Source: JASLDZ01 sp964242625
GTDB lineage: Bacteria; Pseudomonadota; Alphaproteobacteria; Caulobacterales; Caulobacteraceae
Assembly: GCA_964242625.1 (NCBI GenBank)
Contig: CAXTAO010000001.1
Location: forward strand, 248,001-312,000
Reading direction: 5' to 3'
DNA length: 64,000 nucleotides
Made by a program: the position numbers and the translations under genes. The notes beneath the pieces are model-generated. The model was not told where the DNA came from, searched no databases, and saw nothing but the letters and a program-made list of their open reading frames with translations. Below are positions 16,107-25,215 of this stretch, piece by piece (within the stretch, counting starts at the first letter, position 1; every line of letters begins with the position of its first letter).

Positions 16107-17516
16107 GTGCCGGGATACACGCTGCGCTTCGCTGTCGAGCCGCACCGCGGGCCCCCGCGCCGCGCTGCGGACGAGCGTGCGCACGACTTCCGGGAGGTCT
16201 ACGACGACTTCGCCCCCGCCGCAGCCGAGGCGCAGTCCTCGCGCTGCTCGCAGTGCGGCGTGCCGTTCTGCCAGTCGGGCTGCCCGCTGAGGAACAACAT
16301 TCCCGACTGGCTGCAGCTCGCCGCCGAGGGCCGGGCGCGCGAGGCCTATGAGCTCAGCGCCGCCACCTCGACCCTGCCGGAGGTGTGCGGCCGCATCTGC
16401 CCGCAGGACCGGCTGTGCGAGGGCGCGTGCGTGGTCGAGCAGGCGGGCTTCGGCACCGTCACCATCGGCGCGGTGGAGCGCTGGCTGACCGACACCGCCT
16501 GGCGCGAGGGCTGGGTCGCGCCCGTGCGCGCCGAGCGGCCCGAGCGGGAGGCGTCGGTCGGGATCGTAGGTTCGGGACCTGCCGGACTGTCGGCGGCCGA
16601 ACTGCTGCGCCGGCAGGGGTTCCGGGTGACGGTCTACGACCGGCATGATCGGGCGGGCGGGCTCCTGATCTACGGCATCCCCGGCTTCAAGCTGGAGAAG
16701 GAGATCGTGGAACGCCGGGTGCGTCGGCTGGAGGAGGGCGGGGTCGAGTTCCGCCTCGGTGTGGAGGTCGGGCGCTCCTTGTCGTTCGCCGACCTGCGCG
16801 AACGGCACGACGCGGTGCTCCTCGCCACCGGCGTTTACCGCGCGCGCTCGCTGGCCGAGCCAGGGGCGGCGGTGCGCGCGCTCGACTTCCTGATCAGCTC
16901 CAACCGCGCCGGGCTCGACGGCGGCGCGCCCGCGATCGACGCCGCGGGCCAGCGGGTCGTGGTCATCGGCGGCGGCGACACCGCCATGGACTGCGTGCGC
17001 ACCGCCATTCGCCAGGGCGCGGCCGAGGTGCGGCTGGCCTACCGCCGCGACCGCGCCAACATGCCGGGCTCAGCGCGGGAGGTGGCGCGGGCGGAGGAGG
17101 AGGGCGTCGAGTTCGATTGGCTTTCCGCCCCGCTGGCGGTCACCGGCGCAGGCGTGGAGGTCCGCCGCATGCGGCTGGGCGCGCCGGACGCGGGCGGGCG
17201 GCGCGCGCCCGAGCCCACCGACGACACCGCCGTCGCGCCGGCCGACCTCGTGATCCAGGCGCTGGGCTTCGACGCGGAGGACTTGCCGACCCTGTTCGAC
17301 GCGCCCGACCTCGCCGTGACGCCCCACGGGGCGGTGCGCCTGCCGGTGGGCTGCGCCACGACGCTCGAAGGCGTGTTCGCCGCCGGCGACATCGCGCGCG
17401 GGGCCTCCTTGGTGGTCTGGGCGGTCAAGGACGGCATGGACGCCGCTCGCGAGATCGGCGCCTGGCTCGACGGCCGGGCGGTCGCCGCGCCCGCCTTTCT
17501 CGCCGCGGCGGAATAA
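16107..17516 (+). CDS. gltD: Glutamate synthase (NADPH) small subunit
   Basis: The electron-entry subunit of GOGAT, 469 aa. The N-terminal Fe-S region has C47, C50, C55 and C59 (CSQCGVPFC..GCPL) and a second cysteine group in CGRICPQDRLCEGAC. The FAD site is GSGPAG (155-160); the NADPH site VVVIGGGDTAMDC follows. The C-terminal FAD segment GVFAAGDIARG is present. I chose the GTG at 16107 because GAAGG lies about 7 bases upstream and the length then matches the family; a GTG at 16044 is possible. gltB starts 4 bases after the stop, so gltD is first in this operon. Confidence 0.93.
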   Translation: MPGYTLRFAVEPHRGPPRRAADERAHDFREVYDDFAPAAAEAQSSRCSQCGVPFCQSGCPLRNNIPDWLQLAAEGRAREAYELSAATSTLPEVCGRICPQDRLCEGACVVEQAGFGTVTIGAVERWLTDTAWREGWVAPVRAERPEREASVGIVGSGPAGLSAAELLRRQGFRVTVYDRHDRAGGLLIYGIPGFKLEKEIVERRVRRLEEGGVEFRLGVEVGRSLSFADLRERHDAVLLATGVYRARSLAEPGAAVRALDFLISSNRAGLDGGAPAIDAAGQRVVVIGGGDTAMDCVRTAIRQGAAEVRLAYRRDRANMPGSAREVARAEEEGVEFDWLSAPLAVTGAGVEVRRMRLGAPDAGGRRAPEPTDDTAVAPADLVIQALGFDAEDLPTLFDAPDLAVTPHGAVRLPVGCATTLEGVFAAGDIARGASLVVWAVKDGMDAAREIGAWLDGRAVAAPAFLAAAE

Positions 17517-17520
17517 GCGC

Positions 17521-20500
17521 ATGACCGGGCTCACCCACCAGGAGATGCGTGCGCGCCTGATCGCGGGTCACGCCTACGACCCGGCGTCCGAACGCGACGC
17601 GTGCGGGGTGGGGCTCGTCTGCGCGATCGACGGACGGCCGCGGCGCGAGGTGGTCGATCTCGCCATCCGCTCGCTGAAGGCGGTGTGGCACCGCGGCGCG
17701 GTCGACGCCGACGGCAAGACCGGCGACGGCGCGGGCATTATGGTGGGCGTGCCCCAGCCCTTCTTCACCGATGAGGTGCAGCGCACAGGCCATGCGCTCC
17801 GTCCCGGGCCGATCGCGGTCGGCCAGGTGTTCCTGCCGCGCACCGACCTCGGCGCGCAGGAGGCCTGCCGCACGCTGGTCGAGAGCGAAGTGCTGCGCGC
17901 CGGCTTCTACATCTACGGCTGGCGCCAGGCGCCCGTTGACACGCGCGTGATCGGCGCGAAGGCCGACGCGACCCGGCCGGAGATCGAGCAGATCATGCTG
18001 GCCGCCCCGCCTGGGCTGGACGGCGAAGCCGTCGAACGCGCGCTGTTCCTGTGTCGCAAGCGGATCGAGAAGCGCGCGGGACAGGCGGGGCTGGGCGGTC
18101 TCTACATTTGCTCGTTCTCGGCGGTGAGCCTCGTCTACAAGGGCATGTTCCTGGCCGAGCACATCGACGCGTTCTACTCCGACCTGAAGGACCCGCGCTT
18201 CAGTTGCGCGACCGCCGTCTTCCACCAGCGCTATTCGACCAACACCTTCCCTGAATGGCGCCTCGCCCAGCCCTTCCGCGCGCTCGCTCACAACGGCGAG
18301 ATCAACACCCTGCGCGGCAACGTGAACTGGATGCGCTCCCACGAGATCCGCATGGCGGCGGCCGCCTTCGGGGACGAGGGGGCGGAGGACGTGAAGCCCG
18401 TGATCCAGCCGGGCGGGTCCGACTCGGCCGCGCTCGACAACGTGTGGGAGACGCTGGTGCGCGCCGGGCGCTCGGGCCCGATGGCCAAGACGCTGCTCAT
18501 GCCCGAGGCCGCCTCAGACGCTCTCTCGTCCGCCCACACCGCGCTCTACGGCTACTGCAACGCGGTGATGGAGCCGTGGGACGGGCCGGCGGCGGTGTGC
18601 GCCTTCGACGGACGCTGGGTCGTCGCCGGCAAGGACCGGAACGGCCTGCGCCCGCTGCGCACCGCGGTCACCGATGACGGCCTTCTGATCGTGGGCTCCG
18701 AGGCCGGTATGGCGGGGGTGGACGATGCACGCGTGCGCGCGAAGGCGCACATCACCGCGGGCCGGATGATCGCGGTCGACCTCGCCGAAGGGCGACTCTA
18801 CGCCGAAGAGGAGATCCTCGATGCGCTGGCCGCCCAGCATCCCTACGCCGAGTGGCTGGGGAACGTCATCGCGCTGGAGCCGCGCATCGGCCCCGGCCCG
18901 GAGCCCCGCCGCTACGACCGTGAGGAGCTCACGCGCCGCCAGCTCGCCGCGGGCCTGACGCTTGAGGACCTGGAGCTGATCCTCTCGCCCATGGTGGAGA
19001 CGGGCAAGGAGGCCACGGGCTCCATGGGCGACGACACGCCGCTCGCCGTGCTGTCGGACAAACATCGGCCCTTCGCACACTACTTCCGGCAGAACTTCAG
19101 CCAAGTCACCAATCCACCGATCGACCCACTGCGCGAGGCGGGGGTGATGAGCTTGAAGACCCGCTTCAAGAACCTGGGCAACATCCTCGCCCAAGACGAG
19201 ACGCAGACCGACGTCTACGTGCTGGAGAGCCCCGTGCTCACCACCGGCATGTTCGGGCGCATCGTCCACGTCATCGGCGACGAGCAGATCGCCCGGCTGG
19301 ACGCCACCATGGCGCTCCCCGCCGCCGGCGAGGTTCCCGGCGCGACGCTGCGCCGTGCGCTCGACCGGCTGCGCGCCGACGCCGAAGCCGCGGTGCGCGC
19401 CGGCCGCTCCCAGCTCGTGCTCAGCGACGAGGGCTCGAACGCCGAGCGCGCCGCCATCCCCTCGATCCTGGCGGCGGGCGCGGTGCATGGCTGGCTCGTA
19501 GCGACGGGCCTGCGCACCTACTGCTCCCTGATCGTGCGTACCGCCGAGACGCTCGACACCCACGCCTTCGCCGTCCTGGTGGGCGTAGGGGCCACCGCTG
19601 TGAACGCCTACCTCGCCCAGGAGAGCTTCCAGGACCGGCTGGAGCGCGGCCTGCACAGCGGGCTCGACCTGCGCGCCGCCTGCCTCAACTACAAGGGCGC
19701 TGTGGAGGCGGGGCTCCTCAAGATCATCTCCAAGCTCGGCATCTCGGTGATCTCGGCCTACCGCGGTGGATACAATTTCGAGGCGGTGGGCCTCTCCCGC
19801 GCGCTCGTGGCCGACCTCTTCCCCGGCATGACCTCGCGCATCTCGGGCATAGGCCTCGCGGGCCTCGAGCGGCAGACGCTGGCGCTGCACGCGCGGGGCT
19901 GGAGCGCGCCGTCGCCGGCCCTGCCGATCGGCGGCTTCTACCGCCAGCGCGCCTCGGGCGAGCAGCACAGCTTCCAGGCCGAGGGCATCCACCGGCTGCA
20001 GGCCGCCTGCGACCGTGAAGACTACACCGCCTTCAAGGCGTGGTCGGACGGCCTGCGCGCCCAGGCTCCCTCGGCCCTGCGCGACCTCCTCGACCTCCGG
20101 CCCGACCGGCCGCCCATCGCCATCGACGAGGTGGAGAGCGTCAACGCCATCCGCCAGCGCTTCCTCACCCCCGGCATGAGCCTGGGCGCCTTGAGCCCCG
20201 AGGCTCACGGCGCGCTCAACATCGCCATGAACCGCATCGGCGCGCGGTCGGTCAGCGGCGAGGGGGGCGAGGTGCCCGAGCGCGCGCGACCGCTCCCCAA
20301 CGGCGACAACGCCGACAGCGCGGTGAAGCAGATCGCCTCCGGCCGCTTCGGCGTGACCGCCGAATACCTGAACCGCTGTCGCGAGATCGAGATCAAGGTC
20401 GCCCAGGGCGCCAAGCCCGGCGAGGGCGGCCAGCTGCCGGGCTTCAAGGTCACCGAGCTGATCGCCCGCCTTCGCCACGCCACCCCCGGCGTGACGCTGA

Positions 20501-22041
20501 TCTCGCCGCCGCCGCACCACGACATCTACTCGATCGAGGACTTGGCCCAGCTCATCTACGACCTGAAGCAGATCAACCCGACAGCCAAGGTGACGGTGAA
20601 GCTCGTCGCCTCGTCCGGCATCGGCGCGGTGGCGGCGGGGGTGGCCAAGGCCAAGGCCGACACCATCCTCGTCTCCGGCCATGTCGGCGGCACCGGCGCC
20701 TCGCCCCAGACCTCGATCAAGCAGGCGGGGGCGCCGTGGGAGATCGGGCTCTCCGAGGCGCACCAGGTCCTGACGCTGAACCGCCTGCGCGACCGCGTCA
20801 CCCTGCGCACCGACGGTGGCCTGCGCACCGGGCGCGACGTGGTCATCGCCGCCCTCCTCGGGGCCGAGGAGTTCGGCATCGGCACCACGAGCCTCGTCGC
20901 CATGGGGTGCCTCATGGTGCGCCAATGCCATTCCAACACCTGCCCCGTGGGCGTGTGCACCCAGGACGAGAAGCTGCGCGCCAAGTTCACCGGCACGCCC
21001 GAGAAGGTGGTGGCGCTGTTCTCCTTCATCGCCGAGGAGGTGCGCGAGCACCTGGCGCGGCTGGGCGTGCGCACCCTGCAGGAGATCGTGGGCCGCACCG
21101 ACCTCCTGCAGCAGGTCAGCCGAGGTCCCGACCACCTGGACGACCTCGACCTCAACCCGCTCCTCGTGCGCGCCGATCCCCAGGCCGCGCCGCCCGCCTA
21201 TCCGCGCGAGCGCACCCCCGTGCCGCCCGCGCTCGACGAGGAGATGCTGCGCGACGCCGCGCCCCTGTTCGAGCGGGGCGAGAAGATGCAGCTGACCTAC
21301 GCGGTGCGGAACACCCAGCGCGCGATCGGCGCGCGCGTGTCGTCAGAGATCGTGCGGCGCTTCGGCGAGGGCGGCCTGCAGGCGGGGCGGCTGACGCTGC
21401 GGCTGCGCGGTTCGGCGGGCCAGAGCCTGGGCGCCTGGGCGGTGCAGGGCCTGCGCATCGAGCTCGTAGGCGAGGCCAACGACTATGTCGGCAAGGGCCT
21501 CTCGGGCGCGACGCTCGTGATCCGGCCGTCACCGCACCTCAGCGACCCCGAGCGGCAGGCCCTGATCGGCTCGACCGTGCTCTATGGCGCGACCTCCGGC
21601 AGGCTCTTCGCCGCTGGGCGCGCGGGCGAGCGGCTGGCGGTGCGCAACTCGGGCGCGCTGGTCGTCGTCGAGGGCTGCGCCGCTCACGGCTGCGAGTATA
21701 TGACCGGCGGGGAGGCGGTCGTCCTGGGCGCCATCGGCCCCAACTTCGCCGCGGGCATGACGGGCGGCCTCGCCTGGGTGCTCGACACCGACGGCTCCGC
21801 CGCGCGCCGGATCAACGGCGACAGTGTCGAGACCTCCGCGGTGGAGGACGGGCGTGACGCCGAGCGCCTCCACGCTCTGGTCGAGCTGCACGCCGCCGAG
21901 ACTGGCTCGCGGCTGGCGGGCGAACTTCTGGCCGACTGGCCGCGCGCGCGCACGCGCTTCCTGCAGCTCACCCCCAAGGAGACGCTGGCCGCGCGACGGG
22001 CGGCCGAGGCGCCGCCTTCGGCGCTGGCCCTGGCGGGCTGA
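17521..22041 (+). CDS. gltB: Glutamate synthase (NADPH) large subunit
   Basis: This 1506-aa catalytic subunit makes two glutamates from glutamine and 2-oxoglutarate. The class II amidotransferase nucleophile is C28 in DACGVGLV, the mature N-terminus after propeptide removal. FMN and 2-oxoglutarate bind in the central TIM-barrel (SLGALSPEAHGALNIAMNR; SGHVGGTGASP). The 3Fe-4S cluster cysteines are C1130, C1136 and C1141. The C-terminal GXGXG beta-helix follows (ANDYVGKGLSG; MTGGEAVVLG). All domains are intact. The operon order is gltD-gltB. Confidence 0.97.
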   Translation: MTGLTHQEMRARLIAGHAYDPASERDACGVGLVCAIDGRPRREVVDLAIRSLKAVWHRGAVDADGKTGDGAGIMVGVPQPFFTDEVQRTGHALRPGPIAVGQVFLPRTDLGAQEACRTLVESEVLRAGFYIYGWRQAPVDTRVIGAKADATRPEIEQIMLAAPPGLDGEAVERALFLCRKRIEKRAGQAGLGGLYICSFSAVSLVYKGMFLAEHIDAFYSDLKDPRFSCATAVFHQRYSTNTFPEWRLAQPFRALAHNGEINTLRGNVNWMRSHEIRMAAAAFGDEGAEDVKPVIQPGGSDSAALDNVWETLVRAGRSGPMAKTLLMPEAASDALSSAHTALYGYCNAVMEPWDGPAAVCAFDGRWVVAGKDRNGLRPLRTAVTDDGLLIVGSEAGMAGVDDARVRAKAHITAGRMIAVDLAEGRLYAEEEILDALAAQHPYAEWLGNVIALEPRIGPGPEPRRYDREELTRRQLAAGLTLEDLELILSPMVETGKEATGSMGDDTPLAVLSDKHRPFAHYFRQNFSQVTNPPIDPLREAGVMSLKTRFKNLGNILAQDETQTDVYVLESPVLTTGMFGRIVHVIGDEQIARLDATMALPAAGEVPGATLRRALDRLRADAEAAVRAGRSQLVLSDEGSNAERAAIPSILAAGAVHGWLVATGLRTYCSLIVRTAETLDTHAFAVLVGVGATAVNAYLAQESFQDRLERGLHSGLDLRAACLNYKGAVEAGLLKIISKLGISVISAYRGGYNFEAVGLSRALVADLFPGMTSRISGIGLAGLERQTLALHARGWSAPSPALPIGGFYRQRASGEQHSFQAEGIHRLQAACDREDYTAFKAWSDGLRAQAPSALRDLLDLRPDRPPIAIDEVESVNAIRQRFLTPGMSLGALSPEAHGALNIAMNRIGARSVSGEGGEVPERARPLPNGDNADSAVKQIASGRFGVTAEYLNRCREIEIKVAQGAKPGEGGQLPGFKVTELIARLRHATPGVTLISPPPHHDIYSIEDLAQLIYDLKQINPTAKVTVKLVASSGIGAVAAGVAKAKADTILVSGHVGGTGASPQTSIKQAGAPWEIGLSEAHQVLTLNRLRDRVTLRTDGGLRTGRDVVIAALLGAEEFGIGTTSLVAMGCLMVRQCHSNTCPVGVCTQDEKLRAKFTGTPEKVVALFSFIAEEVREHLARLGVRTLQEIVGRTDLLQQVSRGPDHLDDLDLNPLLVRADPQAAPPAYPRERTPVPPALDEEMLRDAAPLFERGEKMQLTYAVRNTQRAIGARVSSEIVRRFGEGGLQAGRLTLRLRGSAGQSLGAWAVQGLRIELVGEANDYVGKGLSGATLVIRPSPHLSDPERQALIGSTVLYGATSGRLFAAGRAGERLAVRNSGALVVVEGCAAHGCEYMTGGEAVVLGAIGPNFAAGMTGGLAWVLDTDGSAARRINGDSVETSAVEDGRDAERLHALVELHAAETGSRLAGELLADWPRARTRFLQLTPKETLAARRAAEAPPSALALAG

Positions 22042-22059
22042 GGGGGCGAGCGGCTAAAC

Positions 22060-22090
22060 CCTTCCGGGCGCGGTCCGTCCGCGCGGAAGG
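22060..22090 (+). promoter_or_regulatory. Hairpin between gltB and the SDR gene
   Basis: CCTTCC pairs with GGAAGG and GCGCGG with CCGCGC around a TCCGT loop, with two unpaired G on the left arm. The right arm contains GGAAGG, the only purine-rich element upstream of the SDR start (12 bases before the ATG). The structure could terminate gltB transcription or occlude the ribosome-binding site. No T-run follows. Confidence 0.4.
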
Positions 22091-22102
22091 ATCCTTAGCC
22101 CT

Positions 22103-22885
22103 ATGAAGCTCGACGCATCCGTCTCCGCCGTGGTCACCGGGGGCGCCTCGGGGCTGGGCGCCGCCACCGCCCGCGCGCTGGCCGCCCGGGGCGTCAGGGT
22201 CGCGGTGTTCGACATGGACGCGGCCAAGGGGGAGGCCGTCGCGGGCGAGGTCGGCGGGGTGTTCGCGCAGGTTGACGTCACCGACGACGCCTCGGTCGCG
22301 GCCGGCTTCGCCGCCGCGCGCGCCGTTCACGGCCCAGAGCGCGTGCTGGTCTGCTGCGCCGGCATCGCGCCCGGCGCCAAGACGGTCGGCCGCGACAAGG
22401 CCACCGGCGGGCTCAAGCCCCACGCCATGAGCCTCTTCCAGAAGGTGATCGACGTGAACCTCGTCGGCAGCTTCCGATGCGTGGCGAAGAGCGCCGAAGC
22501 CATGGTTGCGCTCGAGCCGGGAGAGGACGGCGAGCGCGGCGCGATCGTCTGCACCGCGTCCGTCGCCGCCCAGGACGGCCAAATCGGCCAGGCTGCCTAC
22601 GCCGCCTCAAAGGCGGGGGTGCTGGGCCTGACGCTGCCGGTCGCGCGCGACCTGATGGGCGACGGGGTGCGGATCAACACTATCCTGCCCGGCATTTTCG
22701 AGACGCCGATGATGGCCGGCATGCCGCAGAATGTTCAGGATAGCCTGGCCGCCAGCGTGCCCTTCCCCAAGCGGCTGGGTCGCGCGACCGAGTACGCCGA
22801 CCTCGCGCTCTTCCTCCTGGAGCAGCGCTACATGAACGGTGCGGCCGTGCGGCTGGACGGCGCCATCCGCCTCGCACCGCGCTGA
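22103..22885 (+). CDS. Short-chain dehydrogenase, 3-hydroxyacyl-CoA dehydrogenase type II-like
   Basis: A 260-aa classical SDR. The NAD-binding glycine motif is TGGASGLG (12-19), the acidic residue after strand 2 (FDMD) favours NAD(H), and the catalytic pair is Y166 and K170 (YAASK) with the serine in VCTASVAA. The pattern, including FQKVIDVNLVGSF and PFPKRLG, matches type II 3-hydroxyacyl-CoA dehydrogenases. Such enzymes oxidise 3-hydroxyacyl-CoA in fatty-acid or branched-chain breakdown. It follows gltB by 61 bases, with a hairpin between. Confidence 0.85.
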   Translation: MKLDASVSAVVTGGASGLGAATARALAARGVRVAVFDMDAAKGEAVAGEVGGVFAQVDVTDDASVAAGFAAARAVHGPERVLVCCAGIAPGAKTVGRDKATGGLKPHAMSLFQKVIDVNLVGSFRCVAKSAEAMVALEPGEDGERGAIVCTASVAAQDGQIGQAAYAASKAGVLGLTLPVARDLMGDGVRINTILPGIFETPMMAGMPQNVQDSLAASVPFPKRLGRATEYADLALFLLEQRYMNGAAVRLDGAIRLAPR

Positions 22886-22893
22886 GCGAAGCC

Positions 22894-23685
22894 TCAGCCC
22901 CGCCTGACCGCCGAGACCGGGGCTGCGGGCGCCTTCAGCGCCGCCTCCAGCTCGTCCGGCAACCAGCCCGCGGAGAGCACGCCGCCGGTGATGAAGGTGG
23001 GCGTGCCGTTGGCGCCGAGCACGACCGCCAGCGCGTGCACGTCGGCGATCTGGCGCTTGATCTCCGGCCCGTCGGCGTCGGCCTGGGCGCGCACGATGTC
23101 GACGCCGTTCTGGCGCAACACGTCGATCATGGCGGGGCCGGTCAGCTGCGGCAGCTGCATGAAGGCCTGGTGCACGGGCCAGTACTTGCCCTGCCGCGCC
23201 GCCGCCAGGGCAAGCTTGGCGGCCGCCTCCGACCCCTCCGAGAGGATGGGGAACTCCTTGAACACGAGCCGCACGTCGGGGTGCGCCTTGAGGAAGTCGG
23301 GCAGGGCCGGGTCGGCCACCTTGCAGTAGGGGCAGCGGTAGTCGAAGAACTCGACCAGCGTCTTCGTCCCGTTCGGATTGCCGAAGACCGGGTCGCGCGC
23401 GTCGCGCTCCAGCTGGGCCGTGTGGCTGGCGATCAGGCCGCGCGCGGCGGCGGCCTCCTCGGCCTTGCTCTGGTCGTCGAGCGTCTGCAGCGCTTCCTGC
23501 AGCACTTCGGGATGGCGCAGGATGTAAGCGCGCACGCGCGCGCCAAAAGCGCGGTCGTCGGCGCTCTCGGGCGCGGCGGACGCGCCCTTGCCCGGCGCCG
23601 CGGGCGTGGAGGTTTGGGCCGAGCAGCCGGCGGCGGGCAGGGCGGCGAGGGCGCCGGCCAGAAGGGCGGGGACGAGCGAACGCAT
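22894..23685 (-). CDS. DsbA-family thiol oxidoreductase, predicted lipoprotein
   Basis: A 263-aa envelope oxidoreductase. The N-terminus has a lipobox-like PAAGC (C21), then a charged linker and a Com1/ScsC-like helical region (RAYILRHPEVLQEAL). The thioredoxin fold has FFDYRCPYC (C118, C121), and the cis-Pro loop is NGTPTF. Such proteins oxidise or isomerise disulfides of exported proteins. It lies 20 bases downstream of the M48 protease gene on the same strand. In other bacteria BepA and disulfide enzymes meet in LptD assembly, so a shared outer-membrane quality-control role is possible (inference). Confidence 0.88.
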   Translation of the reverse strand: MRSLVPALLAGALAALPAAGCSAQTSTPAAPGKGASAAPESADDRAFGARVRAYILRHPEVLQEALQTLDDQSKAEEAAAARGLIASHTAQLERDARDPVFGNPNGTKTLVEFFDYRCPYCKVADPALPDFLKAHPDVRLVFKEFPILSEGSEAAAKLALAAARQGKYWPVHQAFMQLPQLTGPAMIDVLRQNGVDIVRAQADADGPEIKRQIADVHALAVVLGANGTPTFITGGVLSAGWLPDELEAALKAPAAPVSAVRRG

Positions 23686-23705
23686 GGCGGAAGGGCTTAG
23701 GGCGG

Positions 23706-25136
23706 TCAGGCCCCGGGCTCCAGGCCCGTCTGTCGCGCCAGCGCCTTGAGGTCGTCGCCCGACGGGTTGGACACGAGCACGATGTCGGTCGCGCGCCGCC
23801 ATTCGGGCGTGTTGCGCGGCAGGAGCTCGCGCGCCCGCAGCGCGAAGATGCGCGCCTGCACCGCGTCGCCGATCGAGTACTTCTCCTCCGCCGCGGCCAG
23901 CCGCGCCTCGCCCGCCTGGCCCTTGGCGTCGTAGGCCTGGCTCATCAGCCGCCAAGCGAAGGTGTTGTCGTGCTCCAGCGCCAGCGCACGGCGCAGGTGG
24001 GGTAGGGCGTCGTCGGCGCGGTGGCCGTCCTCCTGCGCGAGGATGGCCTGGGCGAGGTTGACTTGAAGGAGCGGCGCGTCGGGCTTGAGCTGCACGGCGA
24101 TGGCGTGCGCGGCTTCCGCCTCCTTGGCGCGGCCGGACTCGAAGAAGATCTGCCCCTTGAGCTCGTAGAGGTAGGGGTCCTGCGGGTAGTCCTTGATCAG
24201 CCCGTCGATCAGGCCGATGGCGCGGTCGGTGTCGAGCTGCTTGTAGTAGGCGATCGCGCGGGCGTAGCGGGCGGGGAAGGAGGTGTCCTTCTCAGTGTAG
24301 CTGACGAAGGTCTGCTGCGGATAGTCGGTGAAGGCCTTGAGCTTGGCCTTCATGATCTCGAACCGCTCGATCAGCGCCGGGTTCTCCGGTGTGTTGTAGT
24401 GCGGCTGCTCCTGGGCGCGGCGGCGCAGGGCCTCGATCCGCTCGGCGCTGATCGGGTGGTCGACGAAGAAGCGGTAGCGTCGCGCCTCGGAGAAGACCTC
24501 CTGGTAGCGGAGGTTGTCGAAGAAATCGACGAAGCCCTTGGCCGAGATCCCCGCCTTCTCGAGGTAGGTCACCGCCGCCTGGTCGGCGCGGCTCTCCTGC
24601 TCGCGCGAGAAGCCCAGCATGCCGAGCTGGCCGAAGCCCGGGGCCGAGCCCGCGAGCGCCATGCCCGCCTCCGGCGCGCCCGCGGCGGCGGCGAGCACCC
24701 CCAGCGCCAGGGTCAGGATCATGGGGGCGAGGCCCGCGCGGGTCATCTCGCCCGAGCGCAGGATGTGGCCGCCCGCGGCGTGGCCGGTCTCGTGGGCCAT
24801 GACGCCCTGTAGCTCGCCGGGCGTCTCGGCCTTCAGGATCGTGCCCGTGTTCAGCGCGATGGTCTGACCGTTGATCGTGCCGGCGTTGAGGTCGTTGTCC
24901 TGCACGAGCAGGATGTCGACATGAGGGAGCCCCGCGGCGGCGAAGATTGGGTCGCACTCCTGGTGCAGGATCTCCTCGATCTCCGTATCGCGGATCAGCT
25001 GGGGGCCGGAGTCGGCGGCGCGCACGGGCGCCGCGGCGACCCCCGCCAGGGCGGCGACGAGGCACGCGGTCCTCGCCGCGCGCACATGCAGCGCCGGTCG
25101 GCCGGGGGGGCGACGCGGGTCGGGCGAGCCGATCAT
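23706..25136 (-). CDS. M48 metalloprotease with TPR repeats, BepA-like
   Basis: A 476-aa periplasmic zinc protease. A signal peptide ends near residue 40 (PVRAAD). The zinc motif is HETGH (115-119) and the third ligand lies in SREQESRAD. After the protease domain come TPR repeats (about 290-430: ARYARAIAYYKQLD; YELKGQIFFESGRAKEAE). This architecture matches BepA/YfgC, which degrades or assists misassembled outer-membrane proteins. It is upstream of the DsbA-like gene and 79 bases downstream of rne on the same strand. Confidence 0.9.
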   Translation of the reverse strand: MIGSPDPRRPPGRPALHVRAARTACLVAALAGVAAAPVRAADSGPQLIRDTEIEEILHQECDPIFAAAGLPHVDILLVQDNDLNAGTINGQTIALNTGTILKAETPGELQGVMAHETGHAAGGHILRSGEMTRAGLAPMILTLALGVLAAAAGAPEAGMALAGSAPGFGQLGMLGFSREQESRADQAAVTYLEKAGISAKGFVDFFDNLRYQEVFSEARRYRFFVDHPISAERIEALRRRAQEQPHYNTPENPALIERFEIMKAKLKAFTDYPQQTFVSYTEKDTSFPARYARAIAYYKQLDTDRAIGLIDGLIKDYPQDPYLYELKGQIFFESGRAKEAEAAHAIAVQLKPDAPLLQVNLAQAILAQEDGHRADDALPHLRRALALEHDNTFAWRLMSQAYDAKGQAGEARLAAAEEKYSIGDAVQARIFALRARELLPRNTPEWRRATDIVLVSNPSGDDLKALARQTGLEPGA

Positions 25137-25215
25137 CCACGCTCTCCGCTGCGGTCGCGGAGGTTGCGAACCCCCGCCGCCACCGCCATCGCCCCCGCGC
25201 CGCGCTCTTAGCCCG

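Noticed and set aside
18514..21135. 873-codon open frame on the minus strand
   Set aside because: It lies wholly opposite gltB, whose protein is complete and recognisable. Its translation is His/Arg/Gly-rich without any family match; it is a shadow of high GC content.
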